Assembly: GCA_041859045.1 (NCBI GenBank)
Contig: JBHELB010000023.1
Coordinates: 1-58,595 of the forward strand
Length of the DNA stretch: 58,595 nt
Source: JBHELB01 sp041859045
GTDB taxonomy: Bacteria > Hydrogenedentota > Hydrogenedentia > Hydrogenedentales > SLHB01
Direction of reading: 5' to 3'
The notes beneath the pieces are model-generated. The model was not told the origin of the DNA and did not search any database. It saw nothing but the letters and a program-made list of their open reading frames with translations. The translations under genes and the position numbers were made by a program. Of the stretch, positions 1 through 7,343 are shown piece after piece; the first letter of the stretch is position 1; each line of letters opens with the position of its first letter.

Positions 1-148
1 ACGTCAAAATCTTACTCGGGCTGTACATGGTCTTTTCCTCCGGGTGGACCCTGTTTCGTCAACTTGAGCCCATTTTAGACGGAGTCAGACCATGTACGCC
101 CTCTATTCATGCACCCCTCACAAAACTGGGGATCGTTGAGCCTTCCTC

Positions 149-177
149 TAGACAGGTTTGCCGGGGAATGCTAGACT
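149..177 (+). promoter_or_regulatory. Candidate sigma-70 promoter for the DUF362/polyferredoxin pair
   Basis: TAGACA (149-154), a 17-base spacer and TAGACT (172-177) match the housekeeping promoter pattern at five and four of six positions. The site ends 55 bases before the chosen start of the first gene. The rest of 1-231 holds no gene that I can see, only an 11-base inverted repeat (about 22-32 and 88-98). Confidence 0.45.
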
Positions 178-231
178 ACGCCGTGCTCGAAAAGAGCGGC
201 GCAATAGCCGCAAACGGTGGAGGAAAGAACC

Positions 232-1176
232 GTGGCGCAGGTTTCACGACGAACTTTTTTGCGGGGCAGTGCGGCGGGCGCGGCGCTGGTGATGGGCGGT
301 GCGGCTCAGGCGCAGCAGGCGCCGGTGGCGGTTCAGGGTGACATCGACATGGCCATTGCCCGATGGAAGGGCGCGGCCGTTCCTGAGGAGAGCCTCAAGC
401 CGATGGCGGTGCGGTTGACCGAAGAGGCCATCAAGGCGTTGGGCGGCATGCAGCGGTTTGTGAAGAAGGGCAACGTAGTGTGGGTCAAGCCGAACATCGG
501 CTGGAACCGCAAACCGGAGTTTGCGGCGAACACCAACCCCGACCTTGTCGCGACGCTGGTGCGCCTGTGCCTCGAAGCGGGCGCGAAGACCGTACGCGTT
601 GGCGACCTGACCTGCAATCCGGCCAAGGAAGCGTACGGTAACAGCGGCATCGAAGCCGCCGTGATCCAGGCGGGCGGTGAAATCGTCTATCTGGACCCCA
701 AACGTTTCAAAGAGTACCCGCTCAGCGGCAAGCGCCTCGAGAAATGGGAGTTCTATCCCGATATCATCGAGTCCGATCTCGTGATCAACTGCCCGGTGGT
801 CAAACACCACGGCATTTCGAAAGCCACGCTCTGCATGAAGAACTACATGGGCGTGATTGGCGGAAACCGGGGCTTCTTCCATCAGGACATCCAGACCTGC
901 CTGGCCGACGTTACGGCGTTCATGAAGCCGCGGCTGTGTGTGCTCGACGCGATCCGCATCCTGACGGCCAACGGCCCGAGCGGCGGCAATCTCGCGGACG
1001 TGAAGCGCATGGATACGGTCGCCGCAGGCACGGACATCGTTGCGCTCGACGCGTTCGGCGCGGAGTTGCTGGGCCACAAACCGGCGGACATCGCGACAGT
1101 GGCGATGGGGCAGGAGCGCGGCCTAGGGAAGATGGACTACCGTTCACTCAAACTGCGTGAACTCGAGGTCGCGTGA
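232..1176 (+). CDS. DUF362 domain protein with Tat-type leader
   Basis: The N-terminus carries the twin-arginine pattern SRRTFLRGSAAG followed by a hydrophobic stretch and AQAQQ, so I infer Tat export of a folded, possibly cofactor-loaded protein. The mature part matches the DUF362 family (NPDLVATLVRLCLEAGAK, VVKHHGISKATLCMKNYMG). The biochemical role of that family is unclear, but members are often coupled to iron-sulfur proteins. I chose the GTG at 232 because GGAGG at 219-223 sits eight bases before it; the in-frame GTG at 217 has no such site. The gene overlaps the start of the polyferredoxin gene by four bases, so the two are translationally coupled and probably work together in a redox step. 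The family call is firm, the function unknown. Confidence 0.85.
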   Translation: MAQVSRRTFLRGSAAGAALVMGGAAQAQQAPVAVQGDIDMAIARWKGAAVPEESLKPMAVRLTEEAIKALGGMQRFVKKGNVVWVKPNIGWNRKPEFAANTNPDLVATLVRLCLEAGAKTVRVGDLTCNPAKEAYGNSGIEAAVIQAGGEIVYLDPKRFKEYPLSGKRLEKWEFYPDIIESDLVINCPVVKHHGISKATLCMKNYMGVIGGNRGFFHQDIQTCLADVTAFMKPRLCVLDAIRILTANGPSGGNLADVKRMDTVAAGTDIVALDAFGAELLGHKPADIATVAMGQERGLGKMDYRSLKLRELEVA

Positions 1177-2864
1177 GACCAGCCAGTACCGCACGACTGC
1201 TTCGTTGGGTACGCCGCGGATCGCAGGCCTTGTGGCTCGGATTGTTCGTCTGGCTGTTCATGGCCACGGCGTACAAGGGGCTGGGGCTGTCGGAAACCGC
1301 GCTGACGTGGTTTTTCGGTGTGGACCCGCTCATAGGGGTGTCCACCTGGATCGCCGCGCATGAGGTGCCCGCGATCTTTCTGCTGTCGCTGGGAACTGTA
1401 GCGCTCACGGTCGTCATGGGCCGCGTGTTCTGCGGCTGGATCTGTCCGCTGGGCACCATCCACGCGATGGCCAGCGTGTTCCGGCGCGGCTCGCGCATGC
1501 TGCTGGCCCGCACCGAGGCATGGACCAAGTGGCTGCGCGCAAAGTACTACCTGCTGGCCGCGCTGTTGGTGATGAGTCTGTTCGGGACGCACTGGATCGG
1601 TCTGTTCGATCCGCTGTCCTTGTTGTACCGCACGCTGACGACAACGTTGTTGCCCGCGGTGCAGTATGCGGTGGAAGAGGGATCGACCGCCATCTATCAA
1701 GCGGACCCGAAACTTGGTCCGCTCAAGGCGACGTCGCTGTCTGAGCCGGTCTACCGCTTTTTCCGAGACCATGTGTTCAAGGGTGACCGCCAAGCGTATC
1801 TTCACAGCGCGGGGATCGCAGTTGTTTTCGTCGCGATCGTGTTGCTCAACCTCTACCGCAAACGCTTCTGGTGTCGTTACGTTTGTCCCTTGGGCGCGTT
1901 GCTCGGGGTGTTGGCGCGTTGGCCGCTGTTCCGCCGCGAATGCTCGGGCGAAGTCTGCACGAACTGCGGCGTGTGCCGCGCGGACTGCCAAGGCGCGGCA
2001 ATGGCCACTAAGGCCAAGGACTGGGCGCCGTCCGAGTGTTTCATGTGTATGGGCTGCGGCGCGGCCTGTGCGGAGAACGCCATCGCGTTCCGGTTCCGCA
2101 ATCCGTTTCGCGCCGCGAAGGCCGTCCCGATCGACGCTTCCAAGCGCGCCCTGTTGGCTTCCGGCGCGGCGGGCGTGGGGACGTTGCTTGCCCTACGCCT
2201 GACGCCGCAGGCCCAAGCCGTTGTGTACAACCCCGGCCTGATCCGTCCGCCCGGCGCGGAGGCCGAGCGCGCGTTTCTAGAGAAGTGCATCCAGTGTGGG
2301 GTGTGCATGAAGGTTTGTCCGACCAACGCGTTGCATCCGGCGCTGTTCGCGGCTGGCATCGAGGGATTGTGGACGCCCCAGTTGGTGGCAAAGATCGGCT
2401 ACTGCGAGTACGAGTGCAACCGCTGTGGCCTGGCCTGTCCGACAGAGGCGATTGCGCCGCTAACGAAAGAGGCCAAAAAGAAGGTGCGCATGGGCCTGGC
2501 CACCGTGGATACCACCCGGTGCTTGCCGTACGCGTACGGACGGAACTGTATCATCTGCGAGGAGCACTGCCCCACGCCCAAGAAGGCCATCTACTTCCGG
2601 CTCGCGGAGGTGCAACTGCGCGACGGCTCTACCGTAACGCTCAAACAGCCCTGGGTTGACCCCGACCTCTGCATCGGCTGCGGCATCTGCGAGAATAAAT
2701 GCGTGTTTCGCGATTTTGCCGCCATCCGCGTGACCAGCGCCAACGAGTCGCGCCATTCCGGGAATATGGCGATCCTGCCCGGGGCCATTTCTTCCCAACA
2801 GGCCCCGCCGGAGACCGCGCCCGAAAGCGCCTCCCCTTACTCGTCAAATCCGTACGGGAACTGA
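1173..2864 (+). CDS. Membrane polyferredoxin, NapH/MauM type 4Fe-4S protein
   Basis: This 563-residue protein has hydrophobic segments in its first ~230 residues and two NapH-type signatures, FCGWICPLG and WCRYVCPLGALLG. Ferredoxin cysteine clusters follow (CTNCGVCRADC, CFMCMGCGAAC) and further 4Fe-4S motifs fill the C-terminal half (CIQCGVCMKVCP, CNRCGLACP, CIICEEHCP, CIGCGICENKC). In the NapH/NosR/CcoG-like superfamily such proteins pass electrons across or along the membrane. A hydrophobic alanine-rich stretch near residue 325 (LLASGAAGVGTLLALRL) looks like an internal Tat-type or membrane segment after SKRA, as if two modules were fused. It starts with GTG overlapping the stop of the DUF362 gene. 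I infer that it supplies electrons to, or takes them from, the exported DUF362 partner; the substrate is unknown. Confidence 0.85.
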   Translation: MRPASTARLLRWVRRGSQALWLGLFVWLFMATAYKGLGLSETALTWFFGVDPLIGVSTWIAAHEVPAIFLLSLGTVALTVVMGRVFCGWICPLGTIHAMASVFRRGSRMLLARTEAWTKWLRAKYYLLAALLVMSLFGTHWIGLFDPLSLLYRTLTTTLLPAVQYAVEEGSTAIYQADPKLGPLKATSLSEPVYRFFRDHVFKGDRQAYLHSAGIAVVFVAIVLLNLYRKRFWCRYVCPLGALLGVLARWPLFRRECSGEVCTNCGVCRADCQGAAMATKAKDWAPSECFMCMGCGAACAENAIAFRFRNPFRAAKAVPIDASKRALLASGAAGVGTLLALRLTPQAQAVVYNPGLIRPPGAEAERAFLEKCIQCGVCMKVCPTNALHPALFAAGIEGLWTPQLVAKIGYCEYECNRCGLACPTEAIAPLTKEAKKKVRMGLATVDTTRCLPYAYGRNCIICEEHCPTPKKAIYFRLAEVQLRDGSTVTLKQPWVDPDLCIGCGICENKCVFRDFAAIRVTSANESRHSGNMAILPGAISSQQAPPETAPESASPYSSNPYGN

Positions 2865-2990
2865 GTTCGGCCCATCGCCGGAGGTGTTCCAATGTGGAAC
2901 GTATCGCGCTGTAATGAACCAGAAATGCCACTTTATAGGCAGACGACGGCCGGAAGCGGCGTGCGTTCGGGGCGCGCATACTGAGGGCTG

Positions 2991-3590
2991 ATGATGCACC
3001 TGGATGATGCACATCTCGTAACGCAGAGCCAGCTGGGCGACACCGAAGCGTTCGGCATGCTGGTCGAGCGTTACGAAAAGGCGGTATACGCGACGGCGTA
3101 CTACTACGTAGGGCGCTATGGCGCGGCTGAGGATATTACTCAGGACGCCTTTTTGGACGCGTACCGCGGGCTGGGGCGCCTGCGCGAGCCGTCGGTGTTC
3201 GGGCCCTGGTTGAAGGAATTGACGTGCCGGACCGCAGCAAACTGGTTGCGCAAGCACGCGCGAAAATTGCAGAACGAAACACCGCTACCCCACCGCAGAA
3301 CGGTCTCGATTGAAGACCTCCGGGAAGGCCCCGCCGGGGCGCTCGAACGACGCGAGCGGAACGAGCGGATTCAACGGGCCGTGGATGCCCTGCCGGAACG
3401 TTACCGGTTGCCGGTGGTGCTGCGGTACCTACAAGAGTTGAGTTACAAAGAGATTGCGGCGTTCACCGGCGAGAGCGTGGACGAAGTGCGGGGCATCCTG
3501 CAGCGGGCGGGCCGCCAACTTCGGGAGCTCTTGACGGATTTGGACGCGGATACACAGGGAGAAGCCTCGTGGCCTCATGCTCCCAGATAG
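2991..3590 (+). CDS. ECF-family RNA polymerase sigma factor
   Basis: This 199-residue protein has a sigma region 2 (AEDITQDAFLDAYRGLGRLR, residues about 45-65) and a region 4 helix-turn-helix (LPERYRLPVVLRYLQELSY then KEIAAFTGESVDEVRGILQR, about 130-175), with no regions 1 or 3, as in ECF (sigma-70 group 4) factors. It directs transcription of a small regulon in response to a signal held by an anti-sigma factor. Two ATG codons occur in tandem (2991, 2994) behind GAGGG. Its 3' end overlaps the next gene by 22 bases, and that gene encodes the likely antagonist. A small inverted repeat GTTCC-N5-GGAAC lies at 2886-2900; GGAAC resembles an ECF -35 element, but I see no convincing -10, so autoregulation is only a possibility. 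Confidence 0.93.
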   Translation: MMHLDDAHLVTQSQLGDTEAFGMLVERYEKAVYATAYYYVGRYGAAEDITQDAFLDAYRGLGRLREPSVFGPWLKELTCRTAANWLRKHARKLQNETPLPHRRTVSIEDLREGPAGALERRERNERIQRAVDALPERYRLPVVLRYLQELSYKEIAAFTGESVDEVRGILQRAGRQLRELLTDLDADTQGEASWPHAPR

Positions 3591-4855
3591 AGCCGAAGGC
3601 GCAAGCCTACGTGGACGGCGAACTGAGCAGCGCCGAGCGGGTGGTGTTTGACCACCATGTGCAAGAGTGCCCGGCGTGCCGCGCGTTGCTGAACCGCCAT
3701 CGCCGGACCTGCGCGATGATGTTCGAAGCCTTTTCAGCGGATCGCCTGCGCGACACCGTGCGGGCACGGGTGCTGGAGAATCTGCCCGAGATCGACCCCG
3801 TGGACCGCGACTTGGCCGGCATTAACTGGCGTGCGAAACACCCGTTGTACTGGCGCGTAGTCTTGGGACGTCTGACGCCGGTAGCGGTGGTGTGCGTGCT
3901 GATTGTGTCGGTGCTGGTTCTGCGCGAGAAATGGCCTACCAATACCGCAGCGCCCGCCGGAGCCGTCGGGGTGGTTGCGCAGAACGTGGGACCGGGCGAG
4001 GTGGTCGGTAACGATACCAACACCAATGCCCGGGCGCAGGTGGGTGGATTCGTTCAGATCGGCGATGCGTTCCGCACGGGTCCCGCCGCGGGGCTTATGC
4101 TCGAACTGATGGGACCGACCGAGGTCAAGATGAACGAGCACACGCGCGTGAGCATCGAAAGCGAACGCCGTTTGCGCCTGGAAGAAGGCGAAGTGTGGCT
4201 ATCCGTGGGCCGCGATGGCCGCTTGTTCCGCGTGATTACGCCGAACGGCAACGTGACCGTGTATGGAACCACGTTTGTGGTGCGCGTGACGAAAAGCCGC
4301 ACGGTGGTCACGGTGCTCGATGGGCAGGTGAAGGCGGATAACGAGACGTCCGTGTTTCGTATGTTGCACGACAACCAGCAGGTCGAGATGGCCGCGGGCG
4401 ATCCCGTGGCCGCCCCGGTGAACCTGAATACTGCGCCGGAGTTTACGTGGGCTGAACGGCTCATGGCGGAGGAAAGGGCAAAGGCCCTGTTCCAAAGCGA
4501 AGTGCTTCCGAAGAGCGCCGTTACAGAGCTTCCCGCTAAGGACCTGTTTTGGATCGACGCGCGCGTGGGCGGACGCCACTGGACCGTGGGATCGGTCCGT
4601 TTATCGTGGGATGCGGACGCGGTTCAAGGGAAGCGGTGCGGCTACACGGTCTACGTATATGACGAGAAATGGAACCCGATCACGAAGGAAAGCGTGCCGG
4701 GCGCCCTGTTCGAGGACAAAGAGCATACGGCGTACGAGATTCCCATTCCCGCCGATAGGACCGGGAAAATTAACGATCTCATTATCGAGTTAGTGCCGGA
4801 TTTCTCAGATGGAAAGGCGGAAACGCCGATCCGGGTCTCGGCCGCAGGGTCATAG
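3569..4855 (+). CDS. Anti-sigma-like membrane protein: zinc finger plus FecR domain
   Basis: This is a 428-residue protein. The N-terminus has the zf-HC2 anti-sigma signature (HHVQECPACRALL, residues about 28-40). A single membrane helix follows near residues 95-115 (LTPVAVVCVLIVSVLVLREKW), then an outside FecR-like region (residues about 140-260, with GDAFRTGPAAGLMLEL, EEGEVWLSVG and TVYGTTFVVRV). The last ~130 residues match no domain I recognise. In FecR systems the outside domain senses a partner and the cytoplasmic end controls the sigma factor. The zinc-finger-plus-FecR build is common in planctomycete-like bacteria. A GTG start at 3569 lies inside the sigma gene, giving tight coupling. 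I see no TonB receptor nearby, so the signal is unknown. Confidence 0.85.
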   Translation: MASCSQIEPKAQAYVDGELSSAERVVFDHHVQECPACRALLNRHRRTCAMMFEAFSADRLRDTVRARVLENLPEIDPVDRDLAGINWRAKHPLYWRVVLGRLTPVAVVCVLIVSVLVLREKWPTNTAAPAGAVGVVAQNVGPGEVVGNDTNTNARAQVGGFVQIGDAFRTGPAAGLMLELMGPTEVKMNEHTRVSIESERRLRLEEGEVWLSVGRDGRLFRVITPNGNVTVYGTTFVVRVTKSRTVVTVLDGQVKADNETSVFRMLHDNQQVEMAAGDPVAAPVNLNTAPEFTWAERLMAEERAKALFQSEVLPKSAVTELPAKDLFWIDARVGGRHWTVGSVRLSWDADAVQGKRCGYTVYVYDEKWNPITKESVPGALFEDKEHTAYEIPIPADRTGKINDLIIELVPDFSDGKAETPIRVSAAGS

Positions 4856-5052
4856 CGTTCGCCCGAGACGAGTTTTCAGTTGAATCAGTCCACAGTCGGG
4901 AAGGCGGGAGTGCGAGCCACCTCCTCAAGTCTACCTAAGTCTACCTCAAGTCACTCCTTCCCCAAGGTAACTACAGCCAGACGGTTCCGGTTCCGCCTTC
5001 CCGATCCCCATCGCGCATCTCCCCATGTCGATAGACTTCGCTCAAGCAAGGA

Positions 5053-5083
5053 GGGCGCCAACCGTCGGGGTCGGTTGGCGCCC
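5053..5083. other. Perfect 12-bp hairpin in the gap before rpsA
   Basis: GGGCGCCAACCG and its exact complement are separated by a 7-base loop. There is no T-run on either side, so it is not a typical intrinsic terminator, though it could terminate or block read-through from the sigma/anti-sigma pair. The rest of 4856-5339 shows only a short TCTACCT-type repeat near 4930-4950 and no supportable gene. Confidence 0.5.
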
Positions 5084-5339
5084 ACCACCGCCGCCTGACC
5101 ACACGTTTTCCCACTGTTCCTCAGCGGTAAGGTCAGGCTGCGTCCGGATTTTACCACACGCCTACAAATTCTCGCCAGCGGGCCGCATTATTCGCAGATT
5201 GAAGGCGAGATCTGCCGCAGGCCGGGCGGCCCGCAGCCCGCGTTCCCGAGTCATTTTTTCGACCAAGCGTAGGCCCAGATTCGAGAGGACAGGATATCGT
5301 CTCTTGGTTGCGCCCTGCTTTTCGCCGCCGCCGGCGTGC

Positions 5340-5369
5340 TTGACCATAATGCCCACAACATGTTATGGT
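5340..5369 (+). promoter_or_regulatory. Candidate extended -10 promoter for rpsA
   Basis: TTGACC (5340-5345), an 18-base spacer and TATGGT (5364-5369), with TG one base before the -10 (extended -10 type). It lies about 60 bases before the rpsA start, leaving a leader that carries GGGAGG. Confidence 0.45.
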
Positions 5370-5431
5370 GGTTGGCCTTGCTCTGTGTCGAGCAGGCGGT
5401 GTTAACTCTAACGGGAGGCAAGTACAACGTC

Positions 5432-7198
5432 ATGACAGAAGACAATCTGGTAACCGGAGGAGTCGTCGACGCGGCGGCCCCAAAACCTGCGGTCTCGGCC
5501 GCAACCCCCATCGAAGAATCGGACTTGGCGCCGGAAGAGATGGCGGCGCTTTACGACCACACCATGCTGAGCTTCAAAGAAGGCGAAGTGGTGCGGGGCA
5601 TCGTGGTGGAATTGACGCCCGACGCGGTGCTGGTAGACATTGGCTATAAGAGCGAAGGTATCGTGCCCCTGGATGAACTCTCCGCCCCGGACGAGGTCAA
5701 AGTGGGCGACGTCTTCGATGTGTTTATTGAAGAACCGGAAGACGAGAACGGCATGCCGGTCCTGTCGAAGGTGAAGGCGGACAAGATCAAGAATTGGACG
5801 CACATCCAGCAGATTTACGAGCAGGATGGCGTGATCAGCGGGCGCATCGTGCGTCGCGTCAAGGGCGGGCTGAAGGTGGACATCGGCATCGATGCGTTCA
5901 TGCCGGCGAGCCAATTGACGTGGCGTCCGACGAGCGATCTGGATCGTTACTTGGGTCAGACGATGGAACTGAAGATCATCAAGCTGACCAAGCGGAGGAG
6001 GAACGTGGTGGTGAGCCGCCGCAAGCTGCTCGAAGAGCAGCGCGCGGGCGAGAAGAGCCGCCTGCTTTCGACGATTCAGATCGGTCAGGTGATCTCGGGC
6101 GAGGTCAAGAACATCACCGATTTCGGTGCGTTTGTGGACGTGGGCGGCATCGACGGGCTGCTGCACGTGACCGATATGTCCTGGGGCCGGGTCAAGCACC
6201 CGTCGCAGGTGGTGTCGGTGGGGCAGCGCATCGAGGTGATGGTGCTGAATTTCGATCCCAAGACCGAGCGCATCAGCTTGGGCCTGAAGCAGAAGACCGA
6301 GAATCCCTGGAAAACCGCCGAGCAGCGGTACCCGGTGGGTTCGGTGGTGCGCGGCCGCGTGGTCAGCATGACGGACTACGGCGCGTTTGTGCAGCTTGAA
6401 GACGGCATCGAAGGCATGGTGCACGTGAGCGAGATGAGTTGGACGCGCCGCGTGCGTCATCCAAACGAGGTGTTGACGCTGGACGAAGAGGCGGACGTGA
6501 TGGTGTTGAGCGTCGACCCGCACGCGGAGAAGATCGCGTTGGGCCTGAAGCAGACGCGTCCGAATCCGTGGCGTGAACTGGGCGGCAAATACCCGCTCGG
6601 CTCGACGGTGACCGGCACGATCCGCAACATGACGGATTACGGTGCGTTTGTCGAGATCGAAGAGGGCATCGACGCGCTGTTGCACGTGAGCGACATCTCG
6701 TGGACGAAGAAAGTGACGCATCCGTCCGAGGTGCTTGAGAAGGGCCAGCAGATCGAGGTGAAGGTGCTCAGCATCGATCCCGAGAACGAGAAGATCAGCG
6801 TGGGCCTGAAGCAGCTCGAGAAGGATCCGTGGCAGGAAGTGATCGACGCGCATCCGATCGGAACGCATGTCGAGGTCGAGATCGCCAAGCTGGTGAGCTT
6901 TGGCGCGTTCGCGCGGATGGAAAACGGCATCGAAGGCCTGATCCATGTGAGCGAACTCTCGAAGGAACGCGTGCAGAAGCCGGAAGAAGTGCTGTCGGTC
7001 GGCGACAAGGTGAACTGCAAGGTAATCAGCGTGGATCCGCAGGAGCGCAAGATCGGCCTGAGCATCCGCGAGTTTGAGCGCGACAAGGACGGTTCCTCGA
7101 CGGCGGCGTACGGCGTGAGCGGCGACACCAGCGGCGGCTTCGGCACGGCGATGGGCGACGCATTTCGCAGCCAGGGCAGCGCCGAGACGGACGCCTAA
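5432..7198 (+). CDS. rpsA: 30S ribosomal protein S1
   Basis: This 588-residue protein has six S1 (OB-fold) repeats. The first two are divergent (EGEVVRGIVVELTPDAVLVD, DGVISGRIVRRVKGGLKVD). The following four are canonical, each with the (T/S)DxGAFV-type core and LLHVSDxSW-type end. S1 binds mRNA at the ribosome and helps start translation of structured messages. I chose the ATG at 5432 because GGGAGG (5413-5418) precedes it and because the open frame further upstream has no S1 similarity. The C-terminus ends in a low-complexity Gly/Ser/Ala tail (about residues 560-588). Length and repeat number match Gram-negative S1 rather than the shorter Gram-positive forms. A strong terminator follows, so it is probably transcribed alone. 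Confidence 0.95.
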   Translation: MTEDNLVTGGVVDAAAPKPAVSAATPIEESDLAPEEMAALYDHTMLSFKEGEVVRGIVVELTPDAVLVDIGYKSEGIVPLDELSAPDEVKVGDVFDVFIEEPEDENGMPVLSKVKADKIKNWTHIQQIYEQDGVISGRIVRRVKGGLKVDIGIDAFMPASQLTWRPTSDLDRYLGQTMELKIIKLTKRRRNVVVSRRKLLEEQRAGEKSRLLSTIQIGQVISGEVKNITDFGAFVDVGGIDGLLHVTDMSWGRVKHPSQVVSVGQRIEVMVLNFDPKTERISLGLKQKTENPWKTAEQRYPVGSVVRGRVVSMTDYGAFVQLEDGIEGMVHVSEMSWTRRVRHPNEVLTLDEEADVMVLSVDPHAEKIALGLKQTRPNPWRELGGKYPLGSTVTGTIRNMTDYGAFVEIEEGIDALLHVSDISWTKKVTHPSEVLEKGQQIEVKVLSIDPENEKISVGLKQLEKDPWQEVIDAHPIGTHVEVEIAKLVSFGAFARMENGIEGLIHVSELSKERVQKPEEVLSVGDKVNCKVISVDPQERKIGLSIREFERDKDGSSTAAYGVSGDTSGGFGTAMGDAFRSQGSAETDA

Positions 7199-7225
7199 CC
7201 GGGTTATCCCTTTCGTATAGTGTTC

Positions 7226-7257
7226 GGGCGCTGTTCCGCCGTGGGACAGCGCCCTTT
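7226..7257 (+). terminator. Intrinsic terminator after rpsA
   Basis: GGGCGCTGTTCC pairs with the matching strand ending at 7254 (12-bp stem including one G-U), has a 5-base loop, and is followed by TTT. Confidence 0.75.
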
Positions 7258-7343
7258 CGGTATCCCAGGGCGACGCCCCGAATATGCATAGCCCCAGATC
7301 AGGCAGGGGCGGATGACTCGCCTGAAACGTGGAGACGGTGAAT

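Noticed and set aside
7199..7343. Riboswitch or attenuator before ilvB
   Set aside because: The region has the rpsA terminator and a small hairpin, but no leader peptide rich in Leu/Ile/Val codons and no riboswitch fold that I recognise.
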